Shown piece by piece: positions 1-5,703 of a DNA stretch of 6,347 nt. The notes beneath the pieces are model-generated. The model did no database searches. It had not been told where the DNA came from and was given only the letters and a program-made list of their open reading frames with translations. The position numbers and the translations under genes are program-made. The stretch's first letter is position 1, and each line of letters opens with the position of its first letter. Source of the stretch: Bordetella sp. (GTDB lineage Bacteria; Pseudomonadota; Gammaproteobacteria; Burkholderiales; Burkholderiaceae_B). The stretch spans positions 1-6,347 of the forward strand of contig DAIDKG010000398.1 of NCBI GenBank assembly GCA_027450125.1. The letters are read 5' to 3'.

Positions 1-16
1 CGCGTGTGGGGAAGAC
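1..16 (-). CRISPR. Truncated first CRISPR repeat, type I-E style
   Basis: Read on the minus strand, the last 16 bases of the window are GTCTTCCCCACACGCG. This matches the 5' half of type I-E repeats, which typically start with a G-rich or T-rich few bases, then TTCCCC, and continue into a GC-rich stem of the form CCCC...GGGG. The ascending arm CCCCACA followed by CGCG is seen; the descending arm would lie outside the window. The position, directly after cas2 and in the same orientation as the cas genes, is where an I-E array is expected. Only half a repeat is visible and no spacer can be seen, so repetition cannot be shown. The exact 5' boundary could be off by one or two bases. The 12 bp between it and the cas2 stop (17-28) hold no other feature. 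Confidence 0.68.
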
Positions 17-28
17 AGCAACATATCG

Positions 29-352
29 TCAGCGCCGCTGCTCGTCTACACGAGATATTGTGGAGAGCGCGGGTTTCAGGGTTTCGACAATCAGCTGCAG
101 GCCGGAGACCTCGATCATCGGTTTGCGCGGCGGTCCGATGCAGCGCATTTCGTAGCCGGGCGGTCGGTTGATCGACCGCACCAGAAGCAGGCCTGACTCT
201 GGCGGGCAATGCTTGTATAGCCAGGCGATGACGGTGTCGGCCACCGAATCCTTGATGCCTGAGACGAAGACGTTGGCGCGCGGTTCCACGAACCACAGCT
301 TCATGCGCCCGCGCACGGCGGGCGGCAGGTCATTGGCGACGACGATCAGCAC
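29..352 (-). CDS. cas2: Cas2e, CRISPR adaptation protein (type I-E)
   Basis: Cas2 forms the central dimer of the Cas1-Cas2 spacer integrase and acts mainly as a structural scaffold that binds the protospacer. The 107-residue product is of the Cas2e (CasS/TIGR01873-like) type. It has the N-terminal beta strand LIVVANDLPP, then RGRMKLWFVEPRANVFVSG (residues 14-32), and the late beta segment IEVSGLQLIV (80-89), which lines up with the E. coli VDLDGLRLVS region. R14 and R16 match conserved basic residues. The chosen start is GTG at 350-352, which begins the protein exactly at the first strand with a weak GGGAA ribosome site 6 bp upstream. An in-frame TTG at 374-376 would add eight unlikely residues. 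The start lies inside cas1 (23 bp overlap), implying translational coupling. Compared with the 94-residue E. coli protein there are about 14 extra C-terminal residues, ending in a charged DEQRR tail. Confidence 0.94.
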   Translation of the reverse strand: MLIVVANDLPPAVRGRMKLWFVEPRANVFVSGIKDSVADTVIAWLYKHCPPESGLLLVRSINRPPGYEMRCIGPPRKPMIEVSGLQLIVETLKPALSTISRVDEQRR

Positions 353-1208
353 GCGTGGTTCCCAGCATGGCCGCAATGTCTTCGCCGTACTTTGCCAGAA
401 GATCCATCTCGATCACGCGCTTGCGGAAGGCGGCGGCCACCTTGTGCTTGTCGTAGCGCCCGGCCAGCTCGCGGGTGAGATGGAACGACAGATCGATGCA
501 CAGCTCGGCCTTGTACAGGTCGGCCATGTCGTAGACGAAGGGCAAGGGGCTGCCGGAGTGGATGAAGCCGACATGCGGCGAGTAGCCAAGGCTGTGGGTG
601 GCCGAACACAGAACGCCATACAGCGCGGCATTGGTGGAGGTGAGGATCTGGTTGGTGAGGTCGCTGACCTCGAACTTGCCCGGGGTGAAGCTGCGCCCTT
701 TCCAGCCCACCTGGTACTGCTCGGCCTTGGCCTGGTAGAGCGCCCGCACACGGTTACCCTCCATGCCCATCAGCTCCTGCAGGGTCTTGTCCTTGAGGTC
801 GGCATCGGGAAAGCGGCGGGCGAACATGCGCCGGGCCACTTCGATGGACTTCTTCGGGTCGGCGGAAAGTTCGATCTGCTTTTTCAGGTTGCGGGTGTCG
901 GCAGTGGGCACGAAGCCGGCCGAATAGAACAGCAGGCTGTCCGCACCCACCCAGCAGATGGCGCAGTTGGCGGCCGCCGCGGTGCGCACGGCGTCGTGCG
1001 TCACCGTGGTGCCGGGGCCGAGCAGCAAGGCATTGAGCGTGGCCACCGGCAGCGGCACCACATTGTTGGTAGCGTCGATCCATTTGATGCTGCTGTCGTC
1101 GATTTCCAGCCGCCCATGCTCCATGTACAGGAACGGGTATTTGTCCTTGACCTGCGGCAGCGACTCGCGGGTGACCTTGACGAACAGCCGCTGCGCGTCA
1201 TCCGCCAT
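330..1208 (-). CDS. cas1: Cas1, CRISPR spacer integrase (type I-E)
   Basis: Cas1 is the metal-dependent integrase that, with Cas2, inserts protospacers at the leader end of the array. The 292-residue product has the Cas1e layout: an N-terminal beta-rich part (about 1-90, with FLYMEHGRLEID and the VVPLPVATLNALLLGPGTTVTH region) and a helical catalytic domain. The metal ligands are all visible: E150 in MGMEGNRVRALY, H217 in GFIHSGSPLPFVYD, D227 in FVYD and D230 in MADLYK, matching E. coli E141, H208, D218 and D221. The chosen ATG at 1206-1208 has GGAG 7 bp upstream and begins MADDAQRLF; the frame is open to 1283 but those 25 upstream residues are not Cas1-like. It overlaps the end of cas5e by 11 bp and cas2 starts within its 3' end. 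Its length is slightly below the 305 residues of the E. coli protein, the difference being a shorter C-terminal tail. Confidence 0.97.
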   Translation of the reverse strand: MADDAQRLFVKVTRESLPQVKDKYPFLYMEHGRLEIDDSSIKWIDATNNVVPLPVATLNALLLGPGTTVTHDAVRTAAAANCAICWVGADSLLFYSAGFVPTADTRNLKKQIELSADPKKSIEVARRMFARRFPDADLKDKTLQELMGMEGNRVRALYQAKAEQYQVGWKGRSFTPGKFEVSDLTNQILTSTNAALYGVLCSATHSLGYSPHVGFIHSGSPLPFVYDMADLYKAELCIDLSFHLTRELAGRYDKHKVAAAFRKRVIEMDLLAKYGEDIAAMLGTTRADRRRQ

Positions 1209-1920
1209 CGTCCGGCTCCGGTTGCAGCACGGTGACTCGGCGATCGCGGTAGCGCTTGTCCGGGCCGAACTGCAGCGGCACATCGTTGAGCGTCAGCACC
1301 TCGCCATCAAGCTCGCCCTGCTTTACGGCGAAGGTCAAGGCGCGCTGCTTCGCCTTGGCCAGCGCCTGGCCTACGGCAAGTGCTTCCTCCGCGCTGGCAT
1401 GCAGGCCCTGGAACACCAGCTCGGTGGGCACGCAGTTCTTGCGCCCCAAGTAGAGATCCCAGACTGGCGCCTTGAGCGCGGCGGTGATGGCTTCGGCTTC
1501 AACTGCCGGCGTTTCGATGGCCACGGCAAAGGCCATGTCCTGCAGGTAGTAGCGATAGGTCATCTTGGTGCCGCCACCCACTGCCTTCTTGCCATCGCTG
1601 GTCTTGGGAATCAGCAGGTTCTGCCATGGGTCGGCGTCGTCGTAGCCGCTGCCCACCATGTGAAAATCGCGCAGCAGCGGCAGCCGTGGCAACAGCGCAC
1701 CCTTGGCATCGCGGGGCACGAATGCCTCGACCTGCATGTCGAGGCCCGCCCAACCGGACAACCAGTCACGCTCCTCGCCACCGGCGCCCCGCGCGCAGCA
1801 AAGGAGTCCCAGCACGCCGGACTTGGTTGGAAAGTCTAGGCTGTCGCGACGGCCGAATTTTGAATCGTGGCCCCAGGCTTGCAGCGGGGCCTCCAACCAA
1901 AGCAGCAGATAGGGATTCAT
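1198..1920 (-). CDS. cas5e: Cas5e, Cascade subunit binding the crRNA 5' handle
   Basis: Cas5e (CasD) is the RAMP-fold subunit that caps the crRNA 5' handle and contacts Cse1 and the Cas7 backbone in Cascade; in type I-E it is not a nuclease. The 240-residue product shows the family pattern throughout. The N terminus YLLLWLEAPLQAWG (4-17) matches the E. coli YLILRLAGPMQAWG strand. It is followed by the FPTKSGVLGLL helix (30-40), RDFHMVGSGYD (84-94) equivalent to RDYHTVLGARED, TYRYYLQDMAFAVAI (121-135), and the YLGRKNCVPT segment (157-166) equivalent to YLGRRSCPLT. The ATG at 1918-1920 is preceded by AAGGG with a 6 bp spacer, overlapping the cas7e stop. The gene starts 9 bp after cas7e and ends 11 bp inside cas1. 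It is a little longer than the 224-residue E. coli protein, and nothing suggests damage. Confidence 0.96.
   Translation of the reverse strand: MNPYLLLWLEAPLQAWGHDSKFGRRDSLDFPTKSGVLGLLCCARGAGGEERDWLSGWAGLDMQVEAFVPRDAKGALLPRLPLLRDFHMVGSGYDDADPWQNLLIPKTSDGKKAVGGGTKMTYRYYLQDMAFAVAIETPAVEAEAITAALKAPVWDLYLGRKNCVPTELVFQGLHASAEEALAVGQALAKAKQRALTFAVKQGELDGEVLTLNDVPLQFGPDKRYRDRRVTVLQPEPDDGG
1216..1219 (-). promoter_or_regulatory. Shine-Dalgarno site of cas1
   Basis: GGAG lies 7 bp before the ATG at 1206-1208, within the last codons of cas5e. It decides the cas1 start in favour of the MADDAQRLF N terminus over the open upstream frame to 1283. Confidence 0.7.
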
Positions 1921-1929
1921 GGGGCACCC

Positions 1930-2958
1930 TTACGCGGCATGGCGCTTCAGGTCGGCAACCAGATCATCCACGCTGTAGTCATCGCGCTCGCCCCAGTCGT
2001 AACTGCCGGCCTTGCCGAACAGGCTGCCCGCCAGCTTTTCCTTCTTGTCCAGATAACCCTTGAGCGCCTCGATGCTGGGCGGCAGGAAACCATCGCCCCG
2101 CGCCTTGACCGGCTGCTCGAAGGGCACCTGCAAACGTTGGCCCTGGCGCACCAGCACGCGCGCGAATTCCCACGGACTGGCGCCCGATTGTGTTGTCTGC
2201 CGTGCGTGCGGCAAGGCCACGAACAAAGCCTTGGTGAAAGCCTCCACCGCCTGACCAAGATCGTCCGCACCCAGGGACTGCGCCAATTGGCCGAGATCGA
2301 GACTGACGTAGCGGTAATAGGTGGCCGAATTGAACTCCAGGCTGCCCATGTGCGCCGAGCCCGGCTCGTCAGCCAGATCATCTAGGGCGGTAAAGAACTC
2401 CACCTCATTGCTGACACGGTGAGTGGAAATGGCGTGGGCGAAGGATGCTGCGGCCTCGACATTCATATCCGCCGCCTTGGCCACCATGCGCCCGAACAGA
2501 GCGATATCCAGCGCGTCGGTGGCCGGGTTGAGCGCCTTCTTGGCCACCTTGGCGAGGTCCTTGTCTTTCAGCTTGTCGGCCTCGAAGCCCAGCTCCTTGG
2601 CATAGGCCGCAAAGGCTTCGGCTTCGCTGCCGCTGATGAACAGCAAGGTGTCATCGGCAAGCACGTCCGCCATTTTCTGACCGCATGCCGTCGCTGCTTC
2701 GTCCGCGGCGCCGGCGGCTTTGCATGCGGCAGCAAACAAGATCTGCGCCTGTTTGGTGCGGGAGGCCAGCTTCACGCCGAATTGCGGCAGCACCATGCGC
2801 ACCTGCCGCTTCCAGCACTGCGAGCTGACGCGGGCACGGGTCACGCCGCCCACCACGGCGGTCTTGGGCGCGCCCACGTCATCGCGGTTCAGGCAGGTGA
2901 CTGGAAAGGACTGCAGGATGTGGAACTCGATGCGGGTGTTGGTGAACTTGTTGCTCAT
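1930..2958 (-). CDS. cas7e: Cas7e, Cascade backbone subunit (CasC/Cse4)
   Basis: Cas7e forms the six-copy helical backbone of Cascade that holds the crRNA spacer in five-base segments. The 342-residue product (E. coli: 363) carries the expected signatures. FHILQSFPVTCLNRDDVGAP (12-31) matches the SPSCLNRDD region, and VTRARVSSQCWKRQVR (39-54) matches the RRVRISSQSLKRAMR nucleic-acid-binding loop. ALFGRMVAK (153-161) matches ALSGRM, SFAHAISTHRVSNEVEFFTALDD spans 172-194, GSAHMGSLEFNSATYYRY spans 200-217, and KARGDGFLPPSI (285-296) matches KAKDGFLQPSI. The ATG at 2956-2958 has AGGA 8 bp upstream. The 25 bp gap to cas6e is the longest inside the operon. In E. coli this gene directly follows cse2; here cas6e lies in between. 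A moderately lysine- and alanine-rich insert (about residues 63-145) differs most from E. coli. Confidence 0.97.
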   Translation of the reverse strand: MSNKFTNTRIEFHILQSFPVTCLNRDDVGAPKTAVVGGVTRARVSSQCWKRQVRMVLPQFGVKLASRTKQAQILFAAACKAAGAADEAATACGQKMADVLADDTLLFISGSEAEAFAAYAKELGFEADKLKDKDLAKVAKKALNPATDALDIALFGRMVAKAADMNVEAAASFAHAISTHRVSNEVEFFTALDDLADEPGSAHMGSLEFNSATYYRYVSLDLGQLAQSLGADDLGQAVEAFTKALFVALPHARQTTQSGASPWEFARVLVRQGQRLQVPFEQPVKARGDGFLPPSIEALKGYLDKKEKLAGSLFGKAGSYDWGERDDYSVDDLVADLKRHAA

Positions 2959-2983
2959 GGCGAAATTCCTTTTGACGTGAGAA

Positions 2984-3628
2984 TCAGGCGAAGGGGTTGT
3001 CGATCAGCGGCACGACCTGCAGCAGCCCACAGCCAAAGCTGCGACCGCGGCCGATGCCGCAGGCAAAGCTGTGGCGGAACTGCTCGGGGTCCGTCACGGT
3101 GAGCTGGCCCTGCACGTGGGCTTGCGCCAGCGTGACCGGACGCTGCGCCTTGTCGGTGAAGCGCAGCACGTCAAGGCGATCCACTTGCAGGTGCTCCGCT
3201 GAAACCGCAAAGCCCCAGCTGGCGGGGCCGCGCTCGGCAAACCACGCAGCCACCGCCTCACGACCCTTGACGGGTAGCAGCTTGCCGCTGGCGCTGTCGC
3301 GACGGGTGGGGTTGACGATCACCTTGAAGCGGTAGCGCGCGTGGCTGAGGAAGTCGATGGGAATGACCTTGCTGCGCACCTCGCCATAACCGCCTTCGGC
3401 ATGGTCGGCGGGTGGCCGGTCGGCCAGCAGCAGGATGTTCCGGCCGTGGAAATCGCCACCCTGGTCGGCGTGCAGGATGCCGCTGGGCGCGTGGCCGGCC
3501 TTGCCGCTGGCATCGCGCACATCCGGGTACAGGCCATACACCACGCGATGCAGGGAGTACGGATCGGTGATGCGCAGCGCCTTCACGGCTGCCCGATCAA
3601 GCTTGAGCACGCTGGCAATCAGGCTCAT
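2984..3628 (-). CDS. cas6e: Cas6e, crRNA-processing endoribonuclease (CasE/Cse3)
   Basis: Cas6e cleaves the pre-crRNA at the base of the repeat hairpin and stays bound to the 3' end of the crRNA as the Cascade head subunit. The 214-residue product (E. coli: 199) has the double RAMP fold hallmarks. DPYSLHRVVYGLYPD (22-36) contains Tyr24 and the catalytic His27, equivalent to Tyr23/His26 of the Thermus thermophilus enzyme and His20 of E. coli. YRFKVIVNPT (99-108) matches the YFRLRANP strand, and GIGRGRSFGCGLLQVVPL (191-208) is the glycine-rich loop, nearly identical in pattern to E. coli GIGPAKSMGCGLLSLAPL. The ATG at 3626-3628 overlaps the cse2 TGA as ATGA, with GGGGAGG 4 bp upstream; the 26 residues encoded further upstream merely read through cse2. 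Its place between cse2 and cas7e is unlike the E. coli order. Repeat sequence visible at the left edge fits an I-E hairpin substrate. Confidence 0.97.
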   Translation of the reverse strand: MSLIASVLKLDRAAVKALRITDPYSLHRVVYGLYPDVRDASGKAGHAPSGILHADQGGDFHGRNILLLADRPPADHAEGGYGEVRSKVIPIDFLSHARYRFKVIVNPTRRDSASGKLLPVKGREAVAAWFAERGPASWGFAVSAEHLQVDRLDVLRFTDKAQRPVTLAQAHVQGQLTVTDPEQFRHSFACGIGRGRSFGCGLLQVVPLIDNPFA

Positions 3629-4191
3629 GCGGCCTCCCCGGCTTCCGCCTCGGCCTTCTGACCGTAGAAATCCTGTGCCCACTGCGCCTTGATGCGTTGC
3701 AGCCAAGTGTCATTGCCGCCGGCAGAGGCACGCCCGAAATCCACCAGCTGCTTGAGTAGCCGCGCATAGTCCAGCGGCTGGGTTACGCGGCTTTCGATCA
3801 GGGTCAGCATGGGCCGCAACACGCGGCACAGTTCCGCCAGCTCACCGCAGGCCAGTAAGCGCCGCAGACGCGTCTTGGCCTGATCGCTCTGGTTGCCTTC
3901 GTCGAAGCAGCGCGCGATTGCGCGGCCCAGGATCAGACTTCCATTGGCTGGCGGTTTGGCGCGGGCGATGGCCGCCGCCACGGTGGCAAAGGGCAGGCGT
4001 TGTCCCTCGCGCTCCAGGTCGACGCCCCAGGCCGCCAACGTCTCCCAACATTGGTATTCGGTGGCCGGGTTGTCGGCGCGGCGCAATCGCGCCGCCAGCC
4101 CCTTGTCGTCCTGACAACGTGCAATAAGCCAGGCGACGAAGCTCGCCTCTTTGCCAGCGTTCACCGGCGCTTCTTTCTCCGCGGTTTCCAT
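3625..4191 (-). CDS. cse2: Cse2, Cascade small subunit (CasB/Cas11e)
   Basis: Cse2 is the all-helical small subunit, two copies of which form the belly of Cascade and stabilise the R-loop and displaced strand. The 188-residue product is alpha-helical in character. It contains ARLRRADNPATEYQCWETLA (34-53), the typical Cse2 motif in which an RRA-x-NP element is followed by a tryptophan-containing helix, then basic helices at KTRLRRLLACGELAELCRVLRPML (106-129) and LDYARLLKQLVDFG (140-153), the common C-terminal signature. ATG at 4189-4191 is chosen, 8 bp from a perfect AGGAGG; the adjacent GTG at 4192-4194 (5 bp spacing) would add one residue and cannot be excluded. The gene starts 3 bp past the cse1 stop and overlaps cas6e by 4 bp. 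The alanine- and glutamate-rich ends look disordered. Family identity rests on motif, length and position. Confidence 0.94.
   Translation of the reverse strand: METAEKEAPVNAGKEASFVAWLIARCQDDKGLAARLRRADNPATEYQCWETLAAWGVDLEREGQRLPFATVAAAIARAKPPANGSLILGRAIARCFDEGNQSDQAKTRLRRLLACGELAELCRVLRPMLTLIESRVTQPLDYARLLKQLVDFGRASAGGNDTWLQRIKAQWAQDFYGQKAEAEAGEAA
3633..3639 (-). promoter_or_regulatory. Shine-Dalgarno site of cas6e
   Basis: GGGGAGG sits 4 bp before the ATG at 3626-3628, inside the end of cse2. It fixes the cas6e start there rather than at the further upstream in-frame codon at 3706, which would overlap most of the cse2 C-terminal helix and add residues that do not look like Cas6e. Confidence 0.7.
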
Positions 4192-4194
4192 CAC

Positions 4195-5691
4195 TCACGC
4201 CTCCTGTTGCAGATATTTGCCGTGGTTGGGGCGGCAGCGCGCCCACGCATCAAGCTGCCGGGCGGTGTCTTTGGGGCAATAACGGTCGTAGGCCTGCTGC
4301 ACGTAGCCGGCAAAACGGCGACGCAGCTGGCGGCGTGCTTCGAGGTGCGCTTCGCCTTGCTCGCAATGGTCGAGCAGGCGTTGGAAGTCGCGTTCGCAGA
4401 GTTGCCAGAACAGCTGGCCGGCCTGCGCCGCCAGATCACCGCCATCGACCAGCTGCGCGTTGAAATAGCCCATCACGCGCCCGTACAAGCCCTTGGCGAG
4501 TTCGTCCAAGGCGGTCATTTCCGCCTGCAGTTGATCAAACCAGAGCTGGTTCAGGGCTTCGCCATGCACCCAGATGACCGATTCCACGAAATCATCCGTA
4601 CCCGATGCGTACTGCTCGCCCGCATTGCTGCTGACGCGCAGGCCGCCCGACCAGATCGCGAAAGACGTGACGCTGGCACATGCACGCTCCACGCCGGCAG
4701 CAAGCTGCAGGCACTCGAAGCCCGTGGCTTGCCTTTGCGCAAGGAAGCCGAGCAGCGCCGTCAGTTCACGCCACGGACGTTTTTCCGGGTTGACCCACAG
4801 CGCCTTGTTCTCCTTTCCCGACTGGTTCACCGCCACGGTGGGATCCCACATGCCTTCCTTGTAGTTTGGATGGGCGATGCCTTCGGAGTAATGCAGCCCC
4901 TCTTCGGCAAGCAGACAGAACCGGCACAGCGGGAGAAGCCGTCCCATCAACGAGTTCTTGAGATCTCGCGCCACGGCGTCGTCCTCGCCCGCCGGCATCT
5001 GCTGCCAGGGCGCCACGCCAATGCCCGCCGGAAAGCGTTGGCTTTGTTCCACCTGCTCACGGGTCAGCAGGTTCAACCACAGGCTTTGCTGCACGCTTTC
5101 GCCTTGCAGCAGGTTGTGGAGAAGCCCCATGTGCGCCACGGCGGGCCCCGGCTTGCCGGTGGAAGGCTTGCCCTTCTCGTTGGCTTTCCCTTGGTAGCCC
5201 GGTGTCAGTACCACCTTGTTGTCGGTCTTCTTGCCGCCCAGCGCGAAGCCCATCTGGCAAACCAGCAGCACTGCCCTGTCGGCATCGGAAAGCACCCGCT
5301 CCACTTGCCCGCCATTGAGCACCGTGGTGTTGCCGGTGGCCACATGCGGCAGCACGGTGCCGAAGCTCTTGATCTCGGCGGCGGCCATGGCTGGCATCTG
5401 CAGGAAGGGTATGTCGCCGTAGAGATCAAACCGGTCGTGCCATTGATCGAGATAGGCGAGGCATTTTTCAGCCAGCCCCTGTGCGCCCAGCGCACGCCAT
5501 ACGGTTTCGTCGTCGGGTGTGGCGGCGGCCTGGGCGATGGCCAGCAGCAGCTTCATCAGCGCAATCTTCTCCACCGGATTGCCGCCCAGCGCGCGGCAAT
5601 CCGCATCGGCAAAGACCTGCCGCAGGCTGACCCGCCCCTTGTCCGCCACCGGTAGCCACGGCTCGTCGATCAGGTTGAAACGCTTGTCCAT
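4195..5691 (-). CDS. cse1: Cse1, Cascade large subunit (CasA/Cas8e)
   Basis: Cse1 recognises the PAM, nucleates the R-loop and recruits Cas3. The 498-residue product (E. coli: 502) opens with the diagnostic FNLIDEPWLPV (5-15). It continues with an alpha/beta N-terminal domain that includes a basic, glycine- and lysine-rich loop at about 152-184, where E. coli Cse1 has its PAM-contacting and flexible loops. The WLNLLTREQ segment (205-213) matches the LLNVLTLPR stretch, and the C-terminal part from about 380 is a helical bundle ending RYCPKDTARQLDAWARCRP. CRFC (256-259) fits the second half of the zinc site described in E. coli Cse1; of the first half only Cys145 is present. The ATG at 5689-5691 has AAGGAG 5 bp upstream and lies 12 bp after cas3. 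The stop codon is immediately followed by the cse2 start. Confidence 0.96.
   Translation of the reverse strand: MDKRFNLIDEPWLPVADKGRVSLRQVFADADCRALGGNPVEKIALMKLLLAIAQAAATPDDETVWRALGAQGLAEKCLAYLDQWHDRFDLYGDIPFLQMPAMAAAEIKSFGTVLPHVATGNTTVLNGGQVERVLSDADRAVLLVCQMGFALGGKKTDNKVVLTPGYQGKANEKGKPSTGKPGPAVAHMGLLHNLLQGESVQQSLWLNLLTREQVEQSQRFPAGIGVAPWQQMPAGEDDAVARDLKNSLMGRLLPLCRFCLLAEEGLHYSEGIAHPNYKEGMWDPTVAVNQSGKENKALWVNPEKRPWRELTALLGFLAQRQATGFECLQLAAGVERACASVTSFAIWSGGLRVSSNAGEQYASGTDDFVESVIWVHGEALNQLWFDQLQAEMTALDELAKGLYGRVMGYFNAQLVDGGDLAAQAGQLFWQLCERDFQRLLDHCEQGEAHLEARRQLRRRFAGYVQQAYDRYCPKDTARQLDAWARCRPNHGKYLQQEA
4200..4205 (-). promoter_or_regulatory. Strong Shine-Dalgarno site of cse2
   Basis: A perfect AGGAGG lies within the last codons of cse1, followed by TGA-GTG-ATG. 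Spacing is 5 bp to the GTG and 8 bp to the ATG, so it supports either start; the ATG is preferred. The layout suggests that ribosomes finishing cse1 reinitiate on cse2, which would suit the higher copy number of Cse2 (two per Cascade). Confidence 0.85.
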
Positions 5692-5703
5692 GGGTTCTCC
5701 TTG

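Noticed and set aside
113..125. Possible IHF-like site GATCATCGGTTTG in cas2
   Set aside because: It differs from WATCAANNNNTTR at two fixed positions and lies about 100 bp from the repeat, much further than the IHF site in the E. coli leader. It is probably coding sequence only. No better site was seen closer to the repeat.
374..376. TTG as the cas2 start codon
   Set aside because: It would add eight residues (MRPCWEPR) before the first beta strand with no good ribosome site; the GTG at 350-352 begins precisely at the family's conserved N terminus.
168..1235. A 355-codon open frame on the plus strand, antisense to cas1 and cas2
   Set aside because: Same compositional artefact. The minus strand encodes Cas1 with all four metal ligands, and no ribosome site or family motif supports the plus-strand frame.
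1930..2958. Possible fusion or inserted domain in Cas7e, suggested by the divergent lysine- and alanine-rich part at about residues 63-145
   Set aside because: Total length is below that of E. coli Cas7e and flanking motifs are in register, so this is ordinary divergence of the variable helical (thumb) region rather than an added domain.
4000..5655. A 551-codon open frame on the plus strand, antisense to cse1 and part of cse2
   Set aside because: It is a shadow of high third-position GC in cse1. Its product is low in recognisable motifs and rich in His, Arg, Gln and Leu, while the opposite strand encodes an unmistakable Cse1.
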